This document shows, piece after piece, positions 55,180-63,687 of a stretch of DNA of 64,000 nucleotides (positions within the stretch are counted from its first letter, which is position 1; every line of letters starts with the position of its first letter). The position numbers and the translations under genes are program-made. The stretch covers positions 434,001-498,000 of the forward strand of contig NZ_KE332377.1 in NCBI RefSeq assembly GCF_000409775.1, written 5' to 3'. Under the pieces are notes generated by a model. It made no database searches and was not told the DNA's origin. It saw nothing but the letters and a program-made list of their open reading frames with translations. Source of the DNA: Litchfieldella anticariensis FP35 = DSM 16096. Lineage in GTDB: Bacteria > Pseudomonadota > Gammaproteobacteria > Pseudomonadales > Halomonadaceae.

Positions 55180-55957
55180 GTTGCTGGATCTCAGCGGTCG
55201 TGTCGCGCTGGTCAGTGGTGGGGGTGGTTACCTTGGCGGCAGCATCTGCGAGGCGCTCGCAGAGCTGGGGGCCAGCGTGGTGGTCGCCAGCCGTGACAGG
55301 CAGCGTTGCGAGTCCCAGGCTGAAGCGCTGTATGACGTAGGGCCGCATGGGCATCACTGGGGGATTGAGCTGGATGTTACCAGCAGGGCTTCGGTGGAAC
55401 GTGGAGTGGAAGCGCTTCGGGAACAATATGGTGGCCTGGATATCCTGATCAACAATGCCTGGTCCGGACGCAAGAATAGTTGGGAGAGCATTGATGAGGA
55501 TGACTGGTACTACGATGTCGATATCAGCTTGAATTCGGTCTTCCGTATGGTCAAGCGCTGTTATCCGTTACTCAAGGAGCGTTCGGGCTGCATCGTCAAC
55601 ATCGCCTCCATGTATGGACATGTGGCGCCGGACTATCGTCTCTATGTAGATACCGACCATGCCAACCCTCCGAGTTACGGCGCAGCCAAGGCTGGGGTGC
55701 TGCAGTTTACACGCTATCTGGCCAGTTTCCTGTCTCCCGATGCCATTCGCGTCAATGCCATCAGTCCCGGTGCATTCCCGCATGCCATTACCCAGGATAA
55801 TCGGGCATTCATGCAGCGTCTGAAGGACAAGGTCCCGCTGGGACGTCTGGGAGAGCCTCATGAACTGAAAGGGGCGATTGCCCTGCTATGTAGTGATGCC
55901 GGGTCCTATATGACGGGCCAGAACATCTGTGTCGATGGAGGTTGGGCGACATGGTGA
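55160..55957 (+). CDS. SDR oxidoreductase 1 (PtmA-like)
   Basis: 265-residue classical [50 protein letters not shown], catalytic [18 protein letters not shown] with [19 protein letters not shown] (Tyr-x3-Lys), and the ending [16 protein letters not shown]. It resembles PtmA of nonulosonate clusters. ATG 55160 is chosen because the long upstream frame lies inside legF. It is a clear paralogue of the SDR at 58192; both share the closing TGQN-x2-VDGG-x2-x-W pattern. The reaction is unproven. Confidence 0.85.
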
Positions 55958-56868
55958 CTCGCGTCGGGATGATTGGGCACAGTGAAGGCAACGGGCATCC
56001 CTTTTCCTTCTCCGCCATCATCAATGGCTATTCCGAAGCTGGGCTCCGGGAAGCCGGATGGCCGGTTATTCATGCCTATGTAAGCCGTCGTCACCCAGCC
56101 GACTTCGGTGTCGGCGACTTGAGCGTGACCCATGCCTGGACCCAGGACCCTGACGTTACACGCGCCCTTTGCCGAGCGGCCAATATCGCTCATGGTGTAG
56201 CCCATCCCGACGACATGCTGGGCGAAGTGGATGCGCTGATCATCGCCCGAGACGATGCCGAAAGTCACTGGTCGCTTGCACGCCCATTCCTTGAGGCGGG
56301 GATTCCTGTCTTTATCGACAAGCCGCTGACGCTAGACAGGGGAGTGCTCGAATATTTCGTGCCTTATCTGGAACAAGGGCGACTGATGTCCTGCTCGGCG
56401 ATGCGCTATGCCATGGAACTGGATGAGCTACGTAAGGGGCTTGCCAACTATGGTGAGCTGAAACTTATCCGCGGCACGATTCTCAATGATTGGCCGAAAT
56501 ACGGCATTCACCTGCTCGAGGCGATTCTGTCGTTGGCACCGTCTCGCCCCGTCAGCGTGAATGCCTTGCCAGCGAGGCATGAGTCACTACTGATAATGCT
56601 CGAGGATGGCACCCAGGTGATCATCGATGCACTGGGAAAGGCACCTGGTGTCTTCGACCTGGAACTGCTCGGCAGCGAACATATCAGCCGCCATAGCATT
56701 CGCGATAATTTCACCATGTTTCGGCGTGCCCTTTGGGCTTTCGCGACCATGACCCGTGACGCTCGGCCACCCATCAAGCCGGTATCCACCCTGGATGTCA
56801 TCGAGACCTTGATTGCGGGACAAGACGCCATACGACTGCACCGGGAGGTCGTCATCCATGCGGCATGA
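55951..56868 (+). CDS. Gfo/Idh/MocA-family oxidoreductase
   Basis: 305 residues with a weak N-terminal Rossmann start ([27 protein letters not shown]), [38 protein letters not shown], the EKP-like motif of the family being IDKP, and a C-terminal alpha/beta domain. These act as sugar dehydrogenases with NAD(P); the same type of gene accompanies legionaminic clusters. ATG 55951 overlaps the SDR stop, with GGAGG upstream. The odd N-terminus ([11 protein letters not shown] after the first Gly) is known from the leg-associated subgroup in my recollection but should be treated as unverified. Confidence 0.78.
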
Positions 56869-58195
56869 ACGAGTTTCCACGCAGCCCACCCATGATACAT
56901 ATGCGGCTTCTGCACCACGCACTCGAGTGCCAAGTGTGAAGGTCTGCTTCGTGAATGATAACTCGGACACCCGCAACTGGGGGGCACAAGCGACATCGAT
57001 GGCATTGTGCGAGCTAGTTCACAGCGCGGGCGGTAACGTCGAGCGGACACTATCAGCCTCACGTCTGGATGAAAAGCAGGGCAAAGATTACCCGGCTATC
57101 GCTTATCTAGCCGGCTATTTCGACCGGAGGCTTCCTGCATGGTCGATGCCCAGGCGTTTGAATCACGCCATTTTTAACCGCCTGGCGCGGCAGTTGCCGG
57201 ACGTGGTGCCCGACTCCTGGGAGGATTTCGACCGTCAAGCCCTTCGTGTCCTGCAGCATAAGACGTTGGGAGACATTCGTGAGGCCCTCGAGAACAGTGA
57301 CTTGGTCGTTATCAATGGCGAGGGTTGCATCTACGGCAACATACGTCACAGTCGCATGTTGTTCTTCATCGCCTATCTGGCCAAGCGCTATCTGGGCAGG
57401 GAAACGGTGATGGTCAACCACAGTGCCGATCTTCGTCACCCGACCCTCAATCGTATCGCCCGTCATGTCTATCCCTTGTTGGATGAAGTGGTCTTTCGCG
57501 AAACCGACTCGGCTCTGGCTTGTTCCGGGTTCTGTTCCTCGACGATCGGGGCCGATGCCGCCTACCTCTATACCCCTGCACCTGTCGAGAATTGGTCGTT
57601 GCGTATGGATGGGTTCGACCCCGGTCGTCCTTATGTCTGTGTCGGTGGCAGTTCGAGCTACCTGCGCCGTGGTGATGAGCAAGTCAAGCCCGTGGCAGGA
57701 TACGTGGAGCTATGTCGGCACTTGCAAGCCGAGTGTGACCAGGTCGTTCTGGTTGCTGCTTCCTGGCAGGACGAACGTATCTTTCAGGCCGTAAAAAACG
57801 AACTCGGTATTCCCCTTATCGGGGTATCTTCCCCATTCCGGCAGGCCATTGATGTCATCGGCAACGCCAGAGTATATATCGGCGGTCGCTGGCACTCGGC
57901 CATCTTTGCCCACGCGGGTGGCACCCCCGTCGTCGCGCTGGGTGCCTACACGCCCAAGATGCAAGCCTTCCTGCATGACAGCGGCCAGCCCGGCACGCCC
58001 TTCGATCCTTTTGAACTGGCGACTCAGGCACCAAAGATAGCTGCCGGGGTAAGGGACTGTCTCGAACAGGGTGATCGACTGCGCGCCGTGCTGAGTGATG
58101 GGGCGCGCGAATGCGCCCGACGCGCACGACTCAATGTCAACTGTGTCGAGAAAATGGTCGTGTCGCGATCAACACCAGGCCCGGAGTTCTCATGA
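56858..58195 (+). CDS. Polysaccharide pyruvyl transferase family protein 2
   Basis: 445 residues. After a low-complexity N-terminus of about 25 residues comes KVCFVNDNSDTRNWGAQATSMALCELVHSAGG, then LVVINGEGCIYGN, HVYPLLDEVVFRETDS, CVGGSSSYL and VYIGGRWHSAIFAHAGGTPVVALG, matching the pyruvyl transferase family (PF04230). It may pyruvylate a sugar of the block 2 glycan. It is only distantly similar to the block 1 family member. Start at 56858 overlaps the oxidoreductase stop; GGGAGG stands upstream. Confidence 0.8.
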   Translation: MRHERVSTQPTHDTYAASAPRTRVPSVKVCFVNDNSDTRNWGAQATSMALCELVHSAGGNVERTLSASRLDEKQGKDYPAIAYLAGYFDRRLPAWSMPRRLNHAIFNRLARQLPDVVPDSWEDFDRQALRVLQHKTLGDIREALENSDLVVINGEGCIYGNIRHSRMLFFIAYLAKRYLGRETVMVNHSADLRHPTLNRIARHVYPLLDEVVFRETDSALACSGFCSSTIGADAAYLYTPAPVENWSLRMDGFDPGRPYVCVGGSSSYLRRGDEQVKPVAGYVELCRHLQAECDQVVLVAASWQDERIFQAVKNELGIPLIGVSSPFRQAIDVIGNARVYIGGRWHSAIFAHAGGTPVVALGAYTPKMQAFLHDSGQPGTPFDPFELATQAPKIAAGVRDCLEQGDRLRAVLSDGARECARRARLNVNCVEKMVVSRSTPGPEFS

Positions 58196-59016
58196 GTCGT
58201 GACTATCGCAATCTCTTCGATCTCACCGGCCGAGTCGCTATCGTCACCGGTGGGCTCGGCATTCTGGGACGTACCTTCTGCGAGGCATTGGCAGCGTTTG
58301 GTGCCCATGTCGTCGTGGCGGATCTGGATGGCGAAGGGGCTCGGCACTTTGCCAGGGAGATCTCCGAGATGTCAGGCATGACCTGTGAAGGGTGGGGGTG
58401 TGATGTCGCCAGTGAGGACTCCGTGGAAGCTCTCGTCGACAGGACCTTGGAGCATTTCGGATCCATCGATGTGCTGCATAACAATGCCGCCAGCAAGTCC
58501 GATGACCTGGCGGCGTTCTTCGCGCCGGCGGAGGGCTATTCGCTCGCTGAATGGCGCAAGATCATGGCGGTCAACCTTGATGGCGTGTTCCTTGTCTCGC
58601 GTGCGGTGGGACGTCGAATGATCGAGCAAGGTAGGGGAGGCAGCATCATTCATACCGGTTCGATCTATGGCCATTTGGGTGCGGATCCGCGCATTTATCA
58701 GGACTCGGAATACTTTGGGCTGGCGATTAATACCCCCCCGGTCTATGCCGCCTCCAAGGCTGGCGTGGCGGGTTTGGCGCGCTACCTGGCAACCCTGTGG
58801 GCGGAACATGGCATTCGCGTCAATACGCTGGTGCCGGGTGGAGTGCAGAGCGGTCAGAACCGTGAGTTCGTGGATCGTTATTCGCAGCGAGTGCCCTTGG
58901 GGCGCATGGGCAATGCCGATGACCTGGTCGGTGCCTTGATCTATCTGGCATCGGATGCCTCGCGCTATGTCACGGGACAGAACCTGTACGTCGATGGTGG
59001 TTTGAGTGCCTGGTAA
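58192..59016 (+). CDS. SDR oxidoreductase 2 (paralogue of SDR 1)
   Basis: 274-residue classical SDR: LTGRVAIVTGGLGILGRTFCEALAAFGAHVVVADLDG, VLHNNAASKSD, SIIHTGSIYGHLGADPRIYQ, PPVYAASKAGVAGLARYLATLW (Tyr-x3-Lys) and the ending YVTGQNLYVDGGLSAW. Probably a sugar dehydrogenase/reductase of the nonulosonate route. ATG overlaps the previous stop in ATGA; the long upstream frame falls inside the pyruvyl transferase. Of the two SDRs, either could be the PtmA equivalent. Confidence 0.87.
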   Translation: MSRDYRNLFDLTGRVAIVTGGLGILGRTFCEALAAFGAHVVVADLDGEGARHFAREISEMSGMTCEGWGCDVASEDSVEALVDRTLEHFGSIDVLHNNAASKSDDLAAFFAPAEGYSLAEWRKIMAVNLDGVFLVSRAVGRRMIEQGRGGSIIHTGSIYGHLGADPRIYQDSEYFGLAINTPPVYAASKAGVAGLARYLATLWAEHGIRVNTLVPGGVQSGQNREFVDRYSQRVPLGRMGNADDLVGALIYLASDASRYVTGQNLYVDGGLSAW

Positions 59017-59040
59017 CGAACACCTGAGCGTAAGGAATAA

Positions 59041-60063
59041 ATGATGCCCATCCCTCTTACCATTGTCATGTACCACTATGTGCGCCCTCTGGAAGCGTCC
59101 CGGTATCCCCGTCTGAAGGCAATGGACCTGGAACGCTTTCGTGGACAGCTCGACTATATCCAGCGCCACTATCAGGTCGTCAGCATGGAGCAGGTGATCG
59201 CTGCCTCGCGGGGCGAAAGGGATGTCTTGCCTGCACATCCCTTGCTGCTGACGTTCGATGATGGCTATCGGGATCATCATGACCATGTGCTGCCTTTGCT
59301 GTCGCAGCGAAGCATGCAGGGCAGCTTTTTTCCACCGGCCTGTGCGGTGCTCGAGCGACGGGTTCTGGACGTCAACAAGATTCAGTTCATCTTGGCGAGC
59401 GTCGAGGATCCTGGTGTCCTGGTGGATTGCATCTTCTCTGCCATGGATGAAGCCAGAGCTCATTATGGTCTTGAGCCCAACCACGTCTATTTTTCGAGAC
59501 TTTCCAGTGATAGTCGTTATGACGATCCGCCCACCACTTTCGTCAAGCGGGCACTGCAAAGAGAACTGCCCGAGGATTTCCGCCAGCAACTGACCGAGGG
59601 TCTGTTCAGCCAATATGTCACCAGTGACGAGAAAGCCTTTGCCGAAGAACTGTACATGAGCGAGGGACAACTGCGTCATCTGCTGGAGGCCGGTATGTTC
59701 ATTGGCAGTCATGGCGATCAGCACTATTGGCTGAACAGCCTGGATCATGCGCATCAGGTCAAGGAGGTCGATCGGGGACTGCGTTTTCTCGAGGCGCTCG
59801 GGGCATACCGAGATGACTGGGTCATGTGTTACCCCTACGGCGGCTATGATGATTCGCTGCTGAGTATTCTACGGGCGCGAGGGTGTGCCCTTGGACTGAC
59901 TACCGAAGTGGCACTGGCGGACCTGACAGTGAATGATCCCTTGACCTTGCCGCGTATCGATACCAATGACCTGCCGACAGATGTGGAGGCGCCCACGCCT
60001 ATGGGCTTCGAGGGACGGGGCCGTGAGCGATTGTCGGCAGCGGGGTCCAAGGAGACGTCATGA
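59041..60063 (+). CDS. Polysaccharide deacetylase (NodB-like)
   Basis: 340 residues. Motif 1 LLLTFDDGYRDHHDHVL (Asp73, Asp74) and motif 2 GSHGDQHYWLNSL (His224, His228) form the metal site, with CYPYGGYDDSLLSIL as motif 3. There is no signal peptide or membrane anchor, so it should act on cytoplasmic substrates, such as nucleotide- or lipid-linked sugars. A long insert (about 105-205) separates motifs 1 and 2. GTAAGGA stands before the ATG. It overlaps the DUF4910 gene by four bases. Confidence 0.86.
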   Translation: MMPIPLTIVMYHYVRPLEASRYPRLKAMDLERFRGQLDYIQRHYQVVSMEQVIAASRGERDVLPAHPLLLTFDDGYRDHHDHVLPLLSQRSMQGSFFPPACAVLERRVLDVNKIQFILASVEDPGVLVDCIFSAMDEARAHYGLEPNHVYFSRLSSDSRYDDPPTTFVKRALQRELPEDFRQQLTEGLFSQYVTSDEKAFAEELYMSEGQLRHLLEAGMFIGSHGDQHYWLNSLDHAHQVKEVDRGLRFLEALGAYRDDWVMCYPYGGYDDSLLSILRARGCALGLTTEVALADLTVNDPLTLPRIDTNDLPTDVEAPTPMGFEGRGRERLSAAGSKETS

Positions 60064-61367
60064 CGCGAGATACTGCCACCAACGACATGATGGAGATCCT
60101 GGCCGATCTGACTCCGCTGAACCGGGTAGTCTGCTCGAGCGACTACGACCATACCATTGAGTACATGATGTCGCGGTTGCCGTTCAGGGCGCTGAGCTAT
60201 TCGTCGGAGGATCACTACAACGGATGGGTGATTCCACCAAAGTGGGATGTCAAGACGGCCGGCATTTTTCAAGGCGGACGCAGGATTTACGACGGTCGAT
60301 GCCACCCCTTGGCGGTCATGGCGCTTTCCGCTCCCTTTCGGGGCACAGTGAACCGCGAAGAGCTACGCCGTCACCTGCACTACGATCATCGCGATCCCGA
60401 TATCATTCCCTTCCACTTTCGTCAGATGTTTCGTAGCTGGCGGCGCGACTGGGGATTTTGTGTGCCGCAAACCTTTTACGACTCTCTTGAGGAGGGCGAC
60501 TACGAGGTGGTGATCGAGACCGAAGAAGCGCCGGGTATGCTGCGTGTGCTCGACTACTCACTTCAAGGGCGCTCGTCTGACACCATCGTTTTCGGTGCCA
60601 ATCTGGATCACCCAGGCGTGGCGAATGACGGTCTCTCGGGAGTGGCGGTGGGAGTTGCCCTGTTCAAGGCGCTGCAGAACCGGCCGCAGACCCACTTCAG
60701 TTATCGGTTGGTGCTGGCGCCGGGGATCATTGGCAACGAATATTACCTTGGTCACCTGCCGCAGCAGGAAAGGGAATGCTTGCTGGAAGGTGTCATGCTC
60801 GAAATGCTGGGTTCACCCACCGAACTAGCTCTCCAGTTCTCGCGCCAGCAGCAGTCGAATATCGAACTGGCCCTGGTCGATGCGTTGCAACAAGGTGGTT
60901 GTCAGCATCACACCGGCGAATTTGCCAGTGCCCTGATCAATGATGAATACATCTGGGAGGCTTACGGCATTCCGATGGCGTCGCTGTCACGCTATCCCTA
61001 TCCGGAATATCACAGCGATCGCGACAACGTTGCCTTGATGCGTCCCGAACGCCTCGATGAGGCGCTGCAGGTCTTGTTGCAGGCCATCGAGACCCTCGAG
61101 TCGAGTGCCATCGTCAGTAAGCGATTCATCGGCAACATCTGTCTATCGCACCCGGACTACGATCTCTACATCGACCCGGGGCAGGTGGCCTTTGGCGATA
61201 TCCCCGACGACCAGCGCCGTCGCATGCGACAACTGATGGAACTCATGCCTACGCTTTCCAGGCCGACGAGTGTCGCTCTGCTGGCGAGTCGTGTTGGGCT
61301 GCCGATCTCCGTGGTCGAGGGTTACCTGGGAAAGTGGGCCGCCAGGGGCTTGGTGACACTGTCATGA
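60060..61367 (+). CDS. DUF4910-type, M28-like zinc peptidase-related protein
   Basis: 435 residues. The core resembles M28 aminopeptidases: IVFGANLDHPGVANDGLSGVAVGVALFKAL (His184, Asp190 as metal ligands), a Glu in PGIIGNEYYLGHL (about 227) and a final His in YPEYHSDRDNVALM (about 318). The C-terminal ~60 residues look like a winged helix (LASRVGLPISVVEGYLGKWAARGLVTL). This domain order matches DUF4910-type proteins. The substrate is unknown; hydrolysis of an amide substituent on the glycan precursor fits the cluster. No signal peptide. Overlaps both neighbours in ATGA. Confidence 0.78.
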   Translation: MTRDTATNDMMEILADLTPLNRVVCSSDYDHTIEYMMSRLPFRALSYSSEDHYNGWVIPPKWDVKTAGIFQGGRRIYDGRCHPLAVMALSAPFRGTVNREELRRHLHYDHRDPDIIPFHFRQMFRSWRRDWGFCVPQTFYDSLEEGDYEVVIETEEAPGMLRVLDYSLQGRSSDTIVFGANLDHPGVANDGLSGVAVGVALFKALQNRPQTHFSYRLVLAPGIIGNEYYLGHLPQQERECLLEGVMLEMLGSPTELALQFSRQQQSNIELALVDALQQGGCQHHTGEFASALINDEYIWEAYGIPMASLSRYPYPEYHSDRDNVALMRPERLDEALQVLLQAIETLESSAIVSKRFIGNICLSHPDYDLYIDPGQVAFGDIPDDQRRRMRQLMELMPTLSRPTSVALLASRVGLPISVVEGYLGKWAARGLVTLS

Positions 61368-62560
61368 CGCGTGAGGCACGGCTTGCTGTCGGCAACCATA
61401 CCTGCCCCGCTGATCTCCATGGACGGCGTTGCCATGTCATGGTGTCGACACCGCTGCAGTATCTCAACGCCAAGGAACTGGTTGAGCTGCTGGGCAGCCG
61501 GGAACGTTATTTGGTGATCCTCGAACAGCATTATCGGCACCGGGACTTCGTTGACCTGCCTGGTATTGCGAACTGGACCCGTATCGATACCGTAAAGGCC
61601 GGTAGATTGCTGCCCCATGTGCGGCTGAGCCCGTTGCTACGTTGCTTGGCCGATGTGCTGGCCGATGTCGCGACTCATCGTCGAATAGCGCAGATGTTGA
61701 TACGGTGGCCTACGTCAGAGCTCTTGGTCATCGGCAACCCCAACGAGGTCTTGCACCTGGACTTTGCCTCACAGGGAGGTGGGCAGGAGCTGCTGATCTG
61801 TGACGATGGCACGTCCACGCTCTCGGGATTTGCAGATCGCTCACGAAGCAAATGGCTACGCCGACGTTTGCTGGGCATTCGTCGAACCCTTCTCGATAAC
61901 GCCTGGCAGTTCACGGCTTATGCTGATGTGCGACCAGGAACAAGAACTCTGCACAATACTTATGATTATCTGCGCTCGTATGTGATGAAGCGTTCACCGG
62001 GGGGAGGTGCCGCACGAGATATCTGGTTTCTTGGTCAGCCCCTGGTCGAGTTTGGCGTGACATCGTTATCCGCCTACCTGGAACTCGTGCAAAGCATACG
62101 GAGCGGCGCTTATGCCGAGCAGCGCGTACTGTACTGGCCCCACCCTCGTGAGTGCCGGGATAACCTTGCCAGGCTGGCCAGTGCTACGGGAATGGAGGTC
62201 GTCAGTCGCTCGGGGCCGATCGAGTTGGAACTGGTCCGCCAACCGCTACCTCCGGCCAGGGTGGCGACACTGTATTCCAGTGCCTATCAGAGTTGCTACG
62301 CCATCTTTGGGGACGCGGTAGCGTTCGATGTCTTTGAGCCCCATCAAGATTACTGGCAATCGGGTCATAGCGAAGTACGCATCATGCGAGACTGCTATGC
62401 CTATTTCCGCTCCCATGTCCGGCCGCCGCATCGATTCTTTCGCCAGGAGAACACGCATGACTGGCAGTGCTGCGCGCCCTTCCTGGGGATGTCAGGAGAG
62501 TCCGATGCGACTCCTGTACTTGACGATGCGGGATATCCTCCTGCGCGAGGTGAGACATGA
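61364..62560 (+). CDS. Sialyltransferase-like protein (possible legionaminyltransferase)
   Basis: 398 residues of unassigned family, but carrying the three motifs common to bacterial sialyl/polysialyltransferases: Asp-Asp-Gly in LLICDDGTST (about 147-149), His-Pro in LYWPHPRE (His260) and a Ser-Ser pair in LYSSAYQS (about 304). They lie in the right order and distance of a GT-B fold using CMP-sugars. With neuB-, neuC- and legF-like genes upstream it is the obvious candidate to move the CMP-activated nonulosonic acid. Basic and hydrophobic in parts; no membrane helix. Start overlaps the previous stop. Confidence 0.6.
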   Translation: MTREARLAVGNHTCPADLHGRRCHVMVSTPLQYLNAKELVELLGSRERYLVILEQHYRHRDFVDLPGIANWTRIDTVKAGRLLPHVRLSPLLRCLADVLADVATHRRIAQMLIRWPTSELLVIGNPNEVLHLDFASQGGGQELLICDDGTSTLSGFADRSRSKWLRRRLLGIRRTLLDNAWQFTAYADVRPGTRTLHNTYDYLRSYVMKRSPGGGAARDIWFLGQPLVEFGVTSLSAYLELVQSIRSGAYAEQRVLYWPHPRECRDNLARLASATGMEVVSRSGPIELELVRQPLPPARVATLYSSAYQSCYAIFGDAVAFDVFEPHQDYWQSGHSEVRIMRDCYAYFRSHVRPPHRFFRQENTHDWQCCAPFLGMSGESDATPVLDDAGYPPARGET

Positions 62561-63687
62561 AAGTCGGGCTGCTGATCGGCGGGCTTTGCCAGGGAGGTGC
62601 GGAGCGTCAACTCATGCGCCTGGCCGGAGGACTGGTGCAGGGAGGACACCAGGTGGAGGTATTCTGCTACGACGGTGGGTCACCCCATGACACGGCCCTC
62701 GAGGCTCAGGGAGTGGTCGTACGCCATCATGTTTCACGTGGCAGGTTGGCCAAGATCGGCGTGGTTCGTCGCTGGCTTAGGGACTTCGAGCCGGACATCG
62801 CCCATGGTTTCATGAAGCGCGCGTCCGGTGTCGCCGTGCTGGCCCGACTGGTTGGTCCGGCTTGCAGAGTGCTGGCCAGTGATTTCTCGACGGCGACCTA
62901 TGGCCGTCACAAGCCTTCTCTGTGGGCTGCTCTATGCCTGTTCGCTCTGGCCGACCGAGTCGTCACCCAAACTGACCTCAACCGCCGCAGTCTGGAGGCG
63001 CTGGCCCCATGGCTGCGTGGCCGGGTGGCGGTGGTGCGCAATGGTCTCGACGTCACTCAGTTCCGCCCGGCCCTTTCATCTCCCTGTGAATCTCCGTTTC
63101 GCTTCTGTGTCGTCGGTAGCGTATATGGCGTGAAGAATCCCGAACGCGTCGTACGGGCCGTTGCTGAGTTATACCGGCGTCAGGGGGAGGGATTCCATCT
63201 CGACTGGTTCGGGCGTCGTGGCCTGGGAGGTGATCACGCTCCATCGGCTGATTACCGCCGTGCGGTGGCCTTAGCCGATCAATTGGGGGTGCAGGAGCTG
63301 ATCAGCTTCCACGGTGAGACCCGGGATATCGAACGCGCTTACCAGCAGGCCCATGCGCTGGTCCATGTTTCGCTACAGGAAGGCTTTCCCAATGCAGTGG
63401 TGGAGGGCATGGCCTGTGGCTTGCCCATCGTGGTCAGCCGCGTCTCCGATCTGCCCTTGGTAGTCAAGGAAGCACGCAATGGTTTTCTTTGCGATGAAAC
63501 CGACTCCTTGTCGATTGCCAGTGCCATGGAACGGATGCTGCTGACATCGGCAGAGCAGCGTCTGCAAATGGGACAGCGGTCGCGTCGACTCGCCATGGAG
63601 TGGTTCCATCAGGAACGCTTCATCGATGATTACCTGAACCTGTATGCCGAGATGTTGAGGGATGACAATGTCCACCGACTGGGTTGA
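62557..63687 (+). CDS. Glycosyltransferase, GT4
   Basis: 376 residues: LIGGLCQGGAERQLMRLAGGLVQGGHQVEVFCYDGG at the start (the usual GGAER acceptor loop), VVRNGLDVTQFRP, FCVVGSVYGVKNPERVVRAVAEL, and VHVSLQEGFPNAVVEGMACGLPIVVSRVSDLP with the E-x7-E motif. A retaining GT-B glycosyltransferase acting at the cytoplasmic face of the membrane. Overlaps the sialyltransferase-like gene (ATGA) and the following gene by 20 bases. Confidence 0.9.
   Translation: MKVGLLIGGLCQGGAERQLMRLAGGLVQGGHQVEVFCYDGGSPHDTALEAQGVVVRHHVSRGRLAKIGVVRRWLRDFEPDIAHGFMKRASGVAVLARLVGPACRVLASDFSTATYGRHKPSLWAALCLFALADRVVTQTDLNRRSLEALAPWLRGRVAVVRNGLDVTQFRPALSSPCESPFRFCVVGSVYGVKNPERVVRAVAELYRRQGEGFHLDWFGRRGLGGDHAPSADYRRAVALADQLGVQELISFHGETRDIERAYQQAHALVHVSLQEGFPNAVVEGMACGLPIVVSRVSDLPLVVKEARNGFLCDETDSLSIASAMERMLLTSAEQRLQMGQRSRRLAMEWFHQERFIDDYLNLYAEMLRDDNVHRLG

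Noticed and set aside
58372-59754. 460-codon open frame on the - strand across SDR 2 and the deacetylase
   Set aside because: Spans the junction of two clear + strand genes with intact motifs. No domain and no ribosome site worth noting.
63114-63122. CGGTAGCGT, a partial ops match
   Set aside because: Lies inside the GT4 coding sequence, lacks the full core and has no JUMPstart flank; chance likeness.
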